Source: Pseudonocardia parietis (GTDB lineage: Bacteria > Actinomycetota > Actinomycetes > Mycobacteriales > Pseudonocardiaceae). From it: 64,000 nucleotides of DNA. Where the stretch lies: assembly GCF_017876315.1 (NCBI RefSeq), contig NZ_JAGINU010000001.1, positions 2,170,001 to 2,234,000 on the forward strand. The letters are read 5' to 3'. Shown in pieces: positions 44,754 to 53,413 of the stretch; within the stretch, counting starts at the first letter, position 1, and each line of letters begins with the position of its first letter. The position numbers and the translations under genes are program-made. Under the pieces are notes generated by a model that saw only the letters and a list, made by a program, of their open reading frames with translations, had not been told where the DNA came from and ran no database searches.

Positions 44754-44789
44754 TGCCGATCGTCGGGGTCGGTTCCTGCCGATCGTCGG
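44754..44789. repeat. 13-bp direct repeat between DUF4180 and PAP2 genes
   Basis: TGCCGATCGTCGG occurs at 44754-44766 and 44777-44789, a 23-bp spacing or about two helical turns. Each unit holds CCGA-TCG-TCGG, itself a short palindrome. It lies midway between two divergent genes, so it is a good candidate for an operator. Confidence 0.5.
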
Positions 44790-44824
44790 ATCCGGCCCGG
44801 GCCACGGATCGCGAGGGTCGGGGC

Positions 44825-45514
44825 ATGATCTCGATCCCTGACGTCCCCGACGGCAGCGCGGCCTGGCTCACCCGGATCCTGCAGCTGTTCGAGGGCGCCC
44901 CGCCGTGGACCGGTGCCGCGGTCGAGCTCGCCGGTGAGCTGGCGCTGCTGCTCGGACTCGCCGTGTGGTTCCGGGCGTGGCTGCGCAGCCGCACCGCGGG
45001 ACCTCGCACGGTCGCGACGGCGCTCGCCGCGCCGGTCGCGGTCGCGCTCACCTGGCCGGTGAGCGAGCTCGCGAAGCAGATCAAGCAGGTGGACCGGCCG
45101 TGCCGGCTGCTGGAGCCGTTCCCGTCGTGGGCGGACTGCCCGGCGCCGGGGGACTGGTCGTTCCCCAGCAACCACGCGGCACTCGCCGGGGCGCTGGTGG
45201 TCGGGGTGCTGCTGCTCGCGCTGCGGCTGCGCTCCCCGGTCGTCGCACTGTTCGCTCTGCTCACCGGCCTCGCGGCGGCCGTGGCACGGGTGCTCACCGG
45301 AGCGCACTTCCCGCACGACGTCGTCGCCGGCTCGGCGCTCGGTGGCATGGTGGCGCTCGTGACCGTCAGCCTGCTCGGCAGCCGGGCAACTCCGCTGGTC
45401 GCCCGGCTGCGGACGGACGGGCGTGTCCCGGCACTCGTCGGAGACCGTCCCGCCGACCGCGTTCCCGCCCGCGGGACGGGGGCCGGCCGGCCGGTGCGGG
45501 GGCACGACAGGTGA
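44825..45514 (+). CDS. PAP2-family membrane phosphatase
   Basis: 229 residues with five or six transmembrane helices. Phosphatase motifs: KQVDRP, SFPSNHAALAGAL and RVLTGAHFPHDVVAG. Members dephosphorylate undecaprenyl pyrophosphate or phosphatidic acid. The C-terminal 30 residues are Arg/Gly-rich. GAGGG lies upstream of ATG 44825. Its stop overlaps the next gene start (GTGA). Confidence 0.88.
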   Translation: MISIPDVPDGSAAWLTRILQLFEGAPPWTGAAVELAGELALLLGLAVWFRAWLRSRTAGPRTVATALAAPVAVALTWPVSELAKQIKQVDRPCRLLEPFPSWADCPAPGDWSFPSNHAALAGALVVGVLLLALRLRSPVVALFALLTGLAAAVARVLTGAHFPHDVVAGSALGGMVALVTVSLLGSRATPLVARLRTDGRVPALVGDRPADRVPARGTGAGRPVRGHDR

Positions 45515-46981
45515 CCGACCGCTCCGACGTCGTGGTCGGCACCGGTGTGCTGGCCGCGTCCGCGCTGTGGCTGCTGGTGTGGCTCCTCGCCGGCGACCGG
45601 ACGATGCTCGTCTCCCCGGCCGGGGAGGGCAGCGTGCCCGCGGCCGGGCTTCGTCGCCACCAACCTGGTCGCGGGCGGGCTCGTCGCCCCCGCGGTCCTG
45701 GTCGCGGGCGGGGTCGCCGGCCGATGGGGGCACCGCCGCACCGCGTGGCTGCCGGTCGCCGTCCCGCCGATGGCGGCCGTCGTGGCGTACGCGGCGACCG
45801 GTGGCGCCGACACCGCGCTGGCCGCGGCCGTCGGGCTGGGGGTGCTGCTGTGGTGCCCGTGGCTGCTGGGCCGCTGGCTGCGGGCGCGGGCCGCACTCGG
45901 CCGGGCGGGCTGGAGCTTCGCCGCCCGGTGGGAGGAGCAGGCGCGGATCGCCGAGCACGACGCGCGGATGCGCGAGCGGGCCCGGCTGGCCGCGGACATG
46001 CACGACGTCGTGGGCCACGACCTGGCCCGGGCGGCGCTGCGGCTCGGTGGGCTGGAGCTCGACCGCACCCTTCCGGATACGGCGCGCGACGCCGTCGGCG
46101 AGGCCCGTGCACAGGTCAGCGCAGCGGCCGAGCACCTCGCACAGGCGGTGTCGGCGCTGGCCGCCGACCGGGCGCCCGCGTCCGGTGGGGGTGAGGTCGA
46201 GGCGATCGTCGAGGGCGTGCGGGCCGCGGGCGCCGAGGTCGAGCTGGTTCCGGCAGACCCGGCGCCGGTGCTCGACGGTGCCGCCCCGGCCGTGCCCGCG
46301 CTCGTCGTGCGGGTGGTCCGGGAGGGACTGACGAACGCCGTCAAGCACGCCGGCGGGGCGCCGGTCGAGGTGTCGATCGCGCGGCGCGCGGACGCGCTCG
46401 ACGTCGTCCTGCGGACCCGTGGGGTGACCGGCCGGCCCACCGCCCCGGGGGCCGGGCACGGCCTGCCGGCACTCGCCGCCGACGTCGGCGCGCTCGGCGG
46501 GACGCTGGAGCACGGACGCTCGGCCGAAGATCACCTGCTCGCCGTGCGGCTGCCCGTGCGACCGGTGGACGGCGACGCCGGCCCACCCACCGTCGAGGCC
46601 GCCCGCCGCACCGCGATGGGTGCGGTGCGGCGGTCGCGCAGCACCGCCGTGCGGGGGATCGCCGCAGCGTTCGCTGTGTCGGTGCTGCTCGTCGCGGGCT
46701 ACCGGGTGGCCGATGCCGCCACGTCCGTGCTGCCCGTCGCGACCTTCGACGCCCTCACCAGCGGGACCGCGCGTTCGGTCGTCGAGGCCGCGCTGCCGCT
46801 GCGGACCCGCACCGACGGCACGGGCATCCCGCGGCCGCCGGGAACCTGGTGCGAGCACTACTCGGCCTCGGCCGACCCGCTCTCGCCCGACCTGCACCGG
46901 CTCTGCTGGGCCGATGGCGTCCTGGTCGGCAAGGACCTGATCGTCCGCTCCGCGACCGATCCCGGGACGATCGGCACATGA
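45511..46981 (+). pseudogene. Sensor histidine kinase interrupted by a one-base frameshift
   Basis: Starts at GTG 45511 overlapping the PAP2 stop. The first frame reads a membrane segment, then loses sense near 45648. The other frame continues with FVATNLVAGG from 45650 to the stop at 46981. Removing one G from GGG at 45646-45648 joins them into about 489 residues. The downstream part has the HisKA_3 box LAADMHDVVGHDLARAAL and REGLTNAVKHAG. After the ATPase domain there is another membrane helix (46645-46705) and a 90-residue tail with two Cys. A sequencing error in the G run is the simplest explanation; a true inactivation is possible. Confidence 0.7.
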
Positions 46982-47628
46982 CGCGCGTGCTGCTCGCCGA
47001 CGACGAGGCCGTCGTCCGGCTCGGGGTGCGGACGGTGCTCGCCAGCGACCCCGGCATCGAGATCGTCGCCGAGGCCGCCGACGGCCGGGAGGCGATCGAG
47101 CTGGCCACCGCGCACCGGCCGGACGTCGCCGTCCTCGACGTGCGGATGCCCGGCACCGACGGTCTCGCGGCCGCCGCGGAGATCACCCGCCGCGGGCTCG
47201 GCGCCGCGATCCTGGTGCTGACCACGTTCGCCGACGACGACTACCTGGTCCGGGCGCTCGCCGAGGGCGCGGGCGGGTTCGTGCTGAAGACCGGTGACCC
47301 GCGCGAGATCGTCGACGGGGTGCGCGCCGTCGCCGCGGGCGGGGCGTACCTGTCGCCACGGATGGCGCGGCGGGTGCTCGACCTCTACGCCCACCGGCAC
47401 CGGCGCCGGAGGGCCGATCATGCGGCGGTCGCCGCGCTGTCCGAACGCGAGCGCACGGTGCTCGGGCTGCTCGGCGCGGGCCTGTCCAACGCCGAGATCG
47501 GCCGCGCGCTGCACGTGGTCGAGGGCACGGTGAAGGCGCACGTCAGCGCGGTGCTGGACCGGCTCGGCGTCCGCAACCGGGTGCAGGCGGCGATCGTCGC
47601 GTACGAGTACGACCTCATCCCCGAGTAA
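46978..47628 (+). CDS. NarL/LuxR-type response regulator
   Basis: 216 residues. Receiver with LADDEAVVRLG, phospho-acceptor Asp54 in VLDVRMPGTDG, Thr in LTTFADDD and Lys in VLKTGD. LuxR helix-turn-helix from about 150 (LSERERTVLGLLGAG, VVEGTVKAHVSAVLDRLG). ATG 46978 overlaps the kinase stop (ATGA), so the partner is clear. It converges on the EamA gene with a 14-nt overlap. Confidence 0.92.
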   Translation: MTRVLLADDEAVVRLGVRTVLASDPGIEIVAEAADGREAIELATAHRPDVAVLDVRMPGTDGLAAAAEITRRGLGAAILVLTTFADDDYLVRALAEGAGGFVLKTGDPREIVDGVRAVAAGGAYLSPRMARRVLDLYAHRHRRRRADHAAVAALSERERTVLGLLGAGLSNAEIGRALHVVEGTVKAHVSAVLDRLGVRNRVQAAIVAYEYDLIPE

Positions 47629-48517
47629 CGGGGTCGGCAGGGCTGTGGCGCGGTGCCCGTCGAGAGCCGGTGACCGTGCCGGCCCCGGCCACACCGACAC
47701 ACAGCAGGGCGACCCACTGCCACGCATCGAGCACCTCGTGCAGGACCAGGGCGCCGGCCAGTCCGGCTGTCGCCGGTTCGAGGCTCTGCAGCACCCCCAC
47801 CGTGCGCGGCGGTAGCTGACGCAGGGCGACGAGCTCCAACGAGTACGGAAGTACGGCCGAGAGCAGGGCGACGAGCGCACCCTGCCCGAGGATCGCGGGG
47901 TCGAGCAGGGCGACCCCACCCTCGGCGATCCCCCACGGCACGGTCAGCAGGGCCGCCCAGCCCAGCGCGAGCGCCAGCGGGGAGCCGCCGCTCATGCGTG
48001 CGCCCGCCCTCTTGCTGAGCAGCAGGTACGCCGCCATGGCCACACCGGACGCGAGTGCGAGCACCACACCGACGACCGAGGTCGGCGAGTCGCCCGGCGC
48101 GTGGAACAGCCACACGCCGAACCCGGCCAGCAGGGCGAGTGCCAGATCGAACGGGCGCCGGGAGGTGAGCGCCGCGAGCGTGATCGGGCCGAGCAGCTGC
48201 AGCGCGGTGGCCAGGCCCAGCGAAAGATGCTCCAGGGCGAGGTAGATGAGGTTCATCGCCGCGATGGCGGTCCCGAGACCGACGATCAGTACCCACTCCG
48301 TCCGGCGCCGGGGCAGGGCCGGGCGGTACAGGAGCAGCATCACCGCTGCCGCGATGCCCAGCCGTAGTGCTACGACGCCTGCCGGCCCGACCTCACCGAA
48401 GAGCTGCTTCCCGAACGCCTGGCCGAACTGGATGCTCACGACACTGCCGAGGACCAGAAGAGGCGCCCCACGTTCACCCATGACTCGAGGGTCGGCCGTG
48501 TCGTGCTGGACGTCCAT
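47615..48517 (-). CDS. EamA-family (DMT) transporter
   Basis: 300 residues with ten predicted transmembrane helices in two EamA repeats; examples are LLVLGSVVSIQFGQAFGKQL and VVGVVLALASGVAMAAYLLL. These export amino acids, nucleosides or other metabolites. ATG 48517 gives a short hydrophilic N-terminus; an earlier in-frame ATG would run into the LysR gene. It is divergent from a LysR regulator with 37 bp between, the standard arrangement for an exporter and its regulator. Confidence 0.85.
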   Translation of the reverse strand: MDVQHDTADPRVMGERGAPLLVLGSVVSIQFGQAFGKQLFGEVGPAGVVALRLGIAAAVMLLLYRPALPRRRTEWVLIVGLGTAIAAMNLIYLALEHLSLGLATALQLLGPITLAALTSRRPFDLALALLAGFGVWLFHAPGDSPTSVVGVVLALASGVAMAAYLLLSKRAGARMSGGSPLALALGWAALLTVPWGIAEGGVALLDPAILGQGALVALLSAVLPYSLELVALRQLPPRTVGVLQSLEPATAGLAGALVLHEVLDAWQWVALLCVGVAGAGTVTGSRRAPRHSPADPVTRG

Positions 48518-48541
48518 CTCACAGTTTCTCTCGAAACCGTT

Positions 48542-48547
48542 TAGGCT
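48542..48547 (+). promoter_or_regulatory. Putative -10 element TAGGCT of the LysR gene
   Basis: It lies 7 nt before ATG 48555 with no ribosome-binding site. AAACCGTTT, a short palindrome at 48535-48543, overlaps it and may be part of the regulator binding site. Confidence 0.4.
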
Positions 48548-48554
48548 GAGCTCA

Positions 48555-49469
48555 ATGATCGACCTGCGTCGGCTGCGTGTCCTCGCCGAGCACGGGACGG
48601 TCACCGCCACCGCGGCCGCCCTGCACCTCACGCCCTCGGCCGTGTCGCACCAGCTGCGGCAGCTCGGCCGCGACCTGAGCGTCGACCTGCTCAGCCATGA
48701 AGGCAGGAACGTGCGGCTGACGCCCGCTGCCCGCCGGTTGCTCGAACACGCCGACGTACTGAACGCGCAGTGGGAACACGCGAAGGCCGACCTCGCCGGC
48801 CATGCACACCAGGTGGCCGGGACGGTGACGATCTGCGGCGTGTCGTCCGCGCTCGCCGCGTTCGTCGCCCCGGCGCTACCCCGGCTGGCCGACGCGTGTC
48901 CACGGCTCGACGTGCGGGTCGTCGAGGAGGAGAGCGTGGACTGCTACCAGCTGCTCACGACCCAGGGGGCCGACGTCGCCGTCGTGCTGCCCACGCCCGA
49001 CGCGCCCCCCGTGACCGATCCGCGCTTCGACCAACAGCCCCTCTTCGACGACCCGCAGGACCTGCTCGTGGCCCGATCGCATCCGCTGGCGCTGCGCGAC
49101 GCCGTGGACCTGTCCGACGCCGCAGCGGAGGACTGGATCGTGAAGTCACACCACAACGACACCTACCCGCTGCTGACCGCGGCCTGCGCAGCGGCCGGGT
49201 TCACTCCGCGCGTCACACACGAGGTGAAGGAGTGGTACGCGGTCTCGGCGTTCGTGGCACGGGGGCTCGGCGTCTGCCTGCTCCCGAGACTCGTGCCCAC
49301 CCCGTCCGAGCACGCCGTCACACGCCTCCCGCTCCATGGCGCACCTGTGCTCTCCCGCCGGTTCGTCACCTGTACGCGGCGGGGGAGTTCCGGTCATCCC
49401 GCTGTGAGCGCCGTGCTGTCCGCACTGCGGGAGGCGACGGCCGGCCTGCCGCCACCGGGACCGGGCTGA
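48555..49469 (+). CDS. LysR-family transcriptional regulator
   Basis: 304 residues. N-terminal winged helix-turn-helix (LRVLAEHGTVTATAAALHLTPSAVSHQLRQLGRDL) and a two-lobed periplasmic-binding-like effector domain (GTVTICGVSSALAAFVAPAL, GLGVCLLPRL). Divergent from the EamA transporter; it probably activates that gene in response to a transported compound. Confidence 0.9.
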   Translation: MIDLRRLRVLAEHGTVTATAAALHLTPSAVSHQLRQLGRDLSVDLLSHEGRNVRLTPAARRLLEHADVLNAQWEHAKADLAGHAHQVAGTVTICGVSSALAAFVAPALPRLADACPRLDVRVVEEESVDCYQLLTTQGADVAVVLPTPDAPPVTDPRFDQQPLFDDPQDLLVARSHPLALRDAVDLSDAAAEDWIVKSHHNDTYPLLTAACAAAGFTPRVTHEVKEWYAVSAFVARGLGVCLLPRLVPTPSEHAVTRLPLHGAPVLSRRFVTCTRRGSSGHPAVSAVLSALREATAGLPPPGPG

Positions 49470-49550
49470 AGGCGCCGGTCTGCGTGGAACCACGGAGGCG
49501 CGACCGTGCCCTGCCGTCCACGGTGGACGATGATCGACATGGGAGGACGG

Positions 49551-49991
49551 ATGGTGCAGCGGACGGCGACGGCGTTCGCGGCGGGGATCGCCGCGGCGGC
49601 CGGGACCTGGTACCTGATCGGTGATCGGAGCAGCCCGGGAGCGGACCCGTCCGACGGGCGGATCCTGGTTCCGCCACCGGTCCCGCCCGCGGTGGAGCAC
49701 GTCGCCGGGATCGCGGCCGTGCTGCTGCTCGTCGCGTTCCTGGTCCTGGCGATCCGGCGGCGGCGCCCGGTGGCCGGGACGTCGGCGACGGTGCTGCTCG
49801 TCGTCGCAGGGGTGCTGCTCGGTGCCATCGGCCGGGTCGTGTCCGCGGCGACGATCGGCGCGAACATCGGCGGCGGGATCGCGGTCCTGTTCGGTCTGCC
49901 GCTGGTCGGGATACTGGTGCTGACGGCCGTGGTCGTGCTGGTGCGGGCCGCGGTGCGTGGGATCGGCGAGAACGGGAACCCGGTCCGGTAG
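49551..49991 (+). CDS. Small membrane protein, unknown family
   Basis: 146 residues with three or four hydrophobic helices (about 5-22, 48-67, 75-95, 105-132) and a Pro-rich extracellular or cytoplasmic loop (ILVPPPVPPAVEH). GGGAGGA lies 3 nt before ATG 49551. I do not recognise a named family. It precedes aconitase by 24 nt. Confidence 0.6.
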   Translation: MVQRTATAFAAGIAAAAGTWYLIGDRSSPGADPSDGRILVPPPVPPAVEHVAGIAAVLLLVAFLVLAIRRRRPVAGTSATVLLVVAGVLLGAIGRVVSAATIGANIGGGIAVLFGLPLVGILVLTAVVVLVRAAVRGIGENGNPVR

Positions 49992-50015
49992 AGCACGCCG
50001 CACCAGGGAGGTCCG

Positions 50016-51962
50016 ATGCCCCGCACGCTGACCCGCCAACTCATCGACGAGCACCTCGTCTCCGGGGACCCGGTCGCGGGGCAGGAGATCGCGCTGCGGA
50101 TCGACCAGACCCTGACCCAGGACGCGACCGGCACGCTGGTGATGCAGGAGCTGGAGGCCATCGGGCTGGAACGGGCCCGCACCGAGGTCAGCGTCCAGTA
50201 CGTCGACCACAACCTGCTCCAGGCCGACGAGCGCAACGCCGAGGACCACGAGTTCCTCCGGACGGCGGCGCGGCGGTTCGGGTTGTGGTTCTCCAAGCCG
50301 GGCAACGGGGTCTCGCACCCCACGCACATGCAGCGGTTCGGGAAGCCGGGCGCCACCATGGTCGGCTCGGACTCGCACACCTGCGCGGCCGGGTCGCTCG
50401 GCATGCTGGCGATCGGTGTCGGCGGCCTGGAGGTCGCGTTCGCGATCGCCGGCGAGCCGCTGCGGATCCGGATGCCGCAGGTCTGGGGCGTGCGCCTGAC
50501 CGGTGAGCTGCCGCCGTGGGTGTCGGCGAAGGACGTGATCCTGGAGATGCTGCGCCGGCACGGTGTCAGCGGCGGGGTCAACCGGGTGATCGAGTACCAC
50601 GGTCCCGGGCTGGCGGGGCTGAGCGCGATGGACCGGCACGTGATCGCCAACATGGGCGCCGAGCTGGGGGCCACCACCAGCGTGTTCCCCGCCGACGAGC
50701 GGGTCGAGGAGTTCCTGCGCGCGGAGGGCCGGGCCGAGGATCATCGCCCGCTGAGCGCGGAGGACGGCGCCGAGTACGACGTCACCGACGAGATCGACCT
50801 GTCCACATTGGAGCCGCTGATCGCGAAGCCGTCGGCGCCGGACAACGTGGTGCCGGTCCGGGAGGTCGCCGGCGAACCGGTCGGGCAGGTCGTCATCGGC
50901 TCGTCGGCCAACCCGGGACTGCGCGACTTCGCCGTGGCCGCGCTGATGGTGCGCGGCCGGCAGACGAACGATGCCGTGAGCTTCGACGTCAACCCGTCGT
51001 CGCGGGAGATCTTCTCCGACCTGACGAAGATGGGCGCCACGTTCGACCTGATCGCCGCGGGCGCCCGGATCCACCAGGCCGGCTGCATGGGCTGCATCGG
51101 GATGGGGCAGGCCCCGGCCACCGGGCACAACTCGCTGCGGACCTTCCCGCGCAACTTCAAGGGCCGCTCCGGCACCCCGGAGGACGCGGTGTGGCTGTGC
51201 TCGCCGGAGACCGCCGCGGCGGCCGCCCTCACCGGGGTCATCACCGATCCGCGGGAGCTCGCCGAGAAGCTCGGCCTGGACGACCCGGTGCCGGAGCTGC
51301 CCGCCGAGGCGTCGATCAACACCGACATGCTCGTGGCGCCGCCCCCCGTCGAGGAGGCGCAGCAGCAGGAACTCGTGCGCGGTCCCAACATCTCCGGGCT
51401 GCCCGACTTCCCGCCGCTGCCCGACTCGCTGGATCTGCCGGTGCTGCTGAGGATGGGGGACAACGTCTCGACCGACGAGATCTCCCCGGCCGGGGCGAAG
51501 GCGCTGCCGTACCGCTCCAACATCCCCGAGCTCGCGGAGTTCACGTTCACCCGGATCGACGCCGACTACCCCGCGCGGGCCCGGGAGACCGGCGCGCACG
51601 CGGTCGTGGCCGGGGCCAACTACGGGCAGGGCTCGTCGCGCGAGCACGCCGCGATCACGCCCCGCCACCTCGGCCTCGCCGTCGTGATCGCCCGGTCCTA
51701 CGCGCGCATCCACTGGCAGAACCTGGCCAACTTCGGGATCCTCGCCCTCGAGTTCACCGAACCGCAGGACCTGGAGCGGATCTCCGGCGGGACCGTCCTG
51801 CACTTCCGGGGACTGCGCGAGCTGGCCGGCACCGAGGAGATCACGGCGACCGACGACGACGGCGCCGAGTTCCGGCTGCGGCACAGCCTGTCGCCGGGTC
51901 AGGTCGACGCCGTCCTCGCCGGCGGGCGCATCCCGCAGCTCGCCGAGCAGGGCCCCGGCTGA
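50016..51962 (+). CDS. Aconitate hydratase, short type
   Basis: Isomerises citrate to isocitrate in the TCA cycle. 648 residues, shorter than AcnA/AcnB (about 890), matching the compact Aquifex-type aconitase. Iron-sulfur Cys123 in GSDSHTCAAGSLG, and Cys357 and Cys360 in GCMGCIGMGQ. Swivel domain: SSREHAAITPRHLGL near the C-terminus. A GGGAGG ribosome-binding site precedes ATG 50016. Many actinobacteria carry only the longer AcnA; whether a second aconitase exists elsewhere cannot be seen here. Confidence 0.92.
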   Translation: MPRTLTRQLIDEHLVSGDPVAGQEIALRIDQTLTQDATGTLVMQELEAIGLERARTEVSVQYVDHNLLQADERNAEDHEFLRTAARRFGLWFSKPGNGVSHPTHMQRFGKPGATMVGSDSHTCAAGSLGMLAIGVGGLEVAFAIAGEPLRIRMPQVWGVRLTGELPPWVSAKDVILEMLRRHGVSGGVNRVIEYHGPGLAGLSAMDRHVIANMGAELGATTSVFPADERVEEFLRAEGRAEDHRPLSAEDGAEYDVTDEIDLSTLEPLIAKPSAPDNVVPVREVAGEPVGQVVIGSSANPGLRDFAVAALMVRGRQTNDAVSFDVNPSSREIFSDLTKMGATFDLIAAGARIHQAGCMGCIGMGQAPATGHNSLRTFPRNFKGRSGTPEDAVWLCSPETAAAAALTGVITDPRELAEKLGLDDPVPELPAEASINTDMLVAPPPVEEAQQQELVRGPNISGLPDFPPLPDSLDLPVLLRMGDNVSTDEISPAGAKALPYRSNIPELAEFTFTRIDADYPARARETGAHAVVAGANYGQGSSREHAAITPRHLGLAVVIARSYARIHWQNLANFGILALEFTEPQDLERISGGTVLHFRGLRELAGTEEITATDDDGAEFRLRHSLSPGQVDAVLAGGRIPQLAEQGPG

Positions 51963-52065
51963 GCGGACGGGCGCGGCCCACACCGCTGGAGCCCAGCGGA
52001 ATCGGGTTGCGCCCGATGTCGGGTCGTTGGTGACATCACCCCGTCCTGCCTGCCGAGCCGACGGA

Positions 52066-53328
52066 GTGTCGTTGCGAGTCCTCATCTCCGCCGTCGGCTC
52101 CCGGGGCGACGTGGCGCCCTACACCGGTGTCGGTCTCCGGCTGCAGGCAGCGGGCCACCACGTCACGATCGCCGCGCACCCCTCCTACGAACCGATGGTG
52201 CGGGCGGCGGGGCTGGAGATCCACCCGATGCCGGGTGACCTCGGCGTGCTTCTCGACCTGCCGCAGCGCTCGACGCCCGCCTACCAGGCGGGCCGGATCC
52301 CGCGGCTGACGACGTTGCTGCACCGGGCCGGGCACGCGACGTACGACGCCGCGGAGCACGCGGACCTGGTGCTCGTCAACGGTTCCGCCCCGTTCGGCTA
52401 CGACGTGGCCGAAGCCCGTGGACTGCCCAGCGCCGGGCTGTACTGCCAGCCGATGACGCCGACGGCCGCGTTCCCGCCGATCGTGCTGCACTCGGCGCGG
52501 TCCTGGGGACGGCGCGGCAACCGGCTGCTCGGCTCGCTGGGTGTCCGCGCCATGATCCCGTTCCACCGGGCGACCGCCGAGCTGCGCCGCGAGCTCGGGC
52601 TGCCCCGGCGCCCCGTGCGGGACACCCTCGCGCGCCAGGCGTCCGAGCGGTGGCCGATCCTGCACGGGCACAGTCCCGCCGTGCTGCCCCGCCCGGCCGA
52701 CTGGCGGCCCGGGCTCGACGTCGTCGGGTACTGGTGGCCTCCCGAGACGCCCTGGGAGCCGCCGGCCGGGCTCGCCGCCTTCCTCGCCGACGGCCCGCCG
52801 CCGGTGTTCGTCGGGTTCGGCAGCATGGCGGGCGGTCACGGGCGACGTCTCGCGCCGCTCGTCGTCGCGGCGCTGCGGTACGCGGGGGTCCGTGGTGTCC
52901 TGCAGGCCGGTCGGGCGGAGCTGGGTGTCGACGCGCCGGACGGCCTCGGTCCGGACATGCTTGCGGTCGGCGCCGTCCCGCACGAGTGGCTGTTCCCGCG
53001 CACGGCCGCGGTCGTGCACCACGGCGGCGCGGGCACGACCGGAGCGACCCTGCGCGGCGGCGTGCCCTCGGTCCCGGTGCCGGTCTTCGCCGACCAGCCA
53101 CTGTGGTCACGGCGGCTGGTCGAGCTGGGCTGCGCCCCGGAGGTGATCCCGTTCCGCGGGCTGGAGGTGTCCCGGCTGGCCGGTGCGGTCCGCGCGGCCG
53201 TGCGGGAACCGCGGTACCGGGCGGCCGCGCAGCGGATGTCGCGGGCGGTGACGGGTGACGACGGCGCGGGCGCGGTCGTCGAGCTGGTGGAGCGGTTCGC
53301 CGCGACCGGGAACCTGCGCGGTTCGTGA
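52066..53328 (+). CDS. UGT/erythronolide-type glycosyltransferase (GT1)
   Basis: About 420 residues. N-terminal RVLISAVGSRGDVAPYTGVGLRLQAAGH is typical of GT28/GT1 enzymes that act on sterols or macrolides. The C-terminal donor site reads VPHEWLFPRTAAVVHHGGAGTTGATLRGGVPSVPVPVFADQPLWSRRL. The start is uncertain: GTG 52066, or TTG 52072 with GGAG 5 nt upstream; an extension to 52030 is less likely. The acceptor could be a lipid or a natural product. The MMPL exporter 86 nt downstream suggests a glycolipid, which is inference. Confidence 0.85.
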   Translation: MSLRVLISAVGSRGDVAPYTGVGLRLQAAGHHVTIAAHPSYEPMVRAAGLEIHPMPGDLGVLLDLPQRSTPAYQAGRIPRLTTLLHRAGHATYDAAEHADLVLVNGSAPFGYDVAEARGLPSAGLYCQPMTPTAAFPPIVLHSARSWGRRGNRLLGSLGVRAMIPFHRATAELRRELGLPRRPVRDTLARQASERWPILHGHSPAVLPRPADWRPGLDVVGYWWPPETPWEPPAGLAAFLADGPPPVFVGFGSMAGGHGRRLAPLVVAALRYAGVRGVLQAGRAELGVDAPDGLGPDMLAVGAVPHEWLFPRTAAVVHHGGAGTTGATLRGGVPSVPVPVFADQPLWSRRLVELGCAPEVIPFRGLEVSRLAGAVRAAVREPRYRAAAQRMSRAVTGDDGAGAVVELVERFAATGNLRGS

Positions 53329-53413
53329 TGTGAGGCCGGTCCACCGAACGGTGGACGCACCGTCCGTGCTCCGGTCGTCCCGCGGACCGGGGGCGCCGGG
53401 CGAGGGTTCGACG

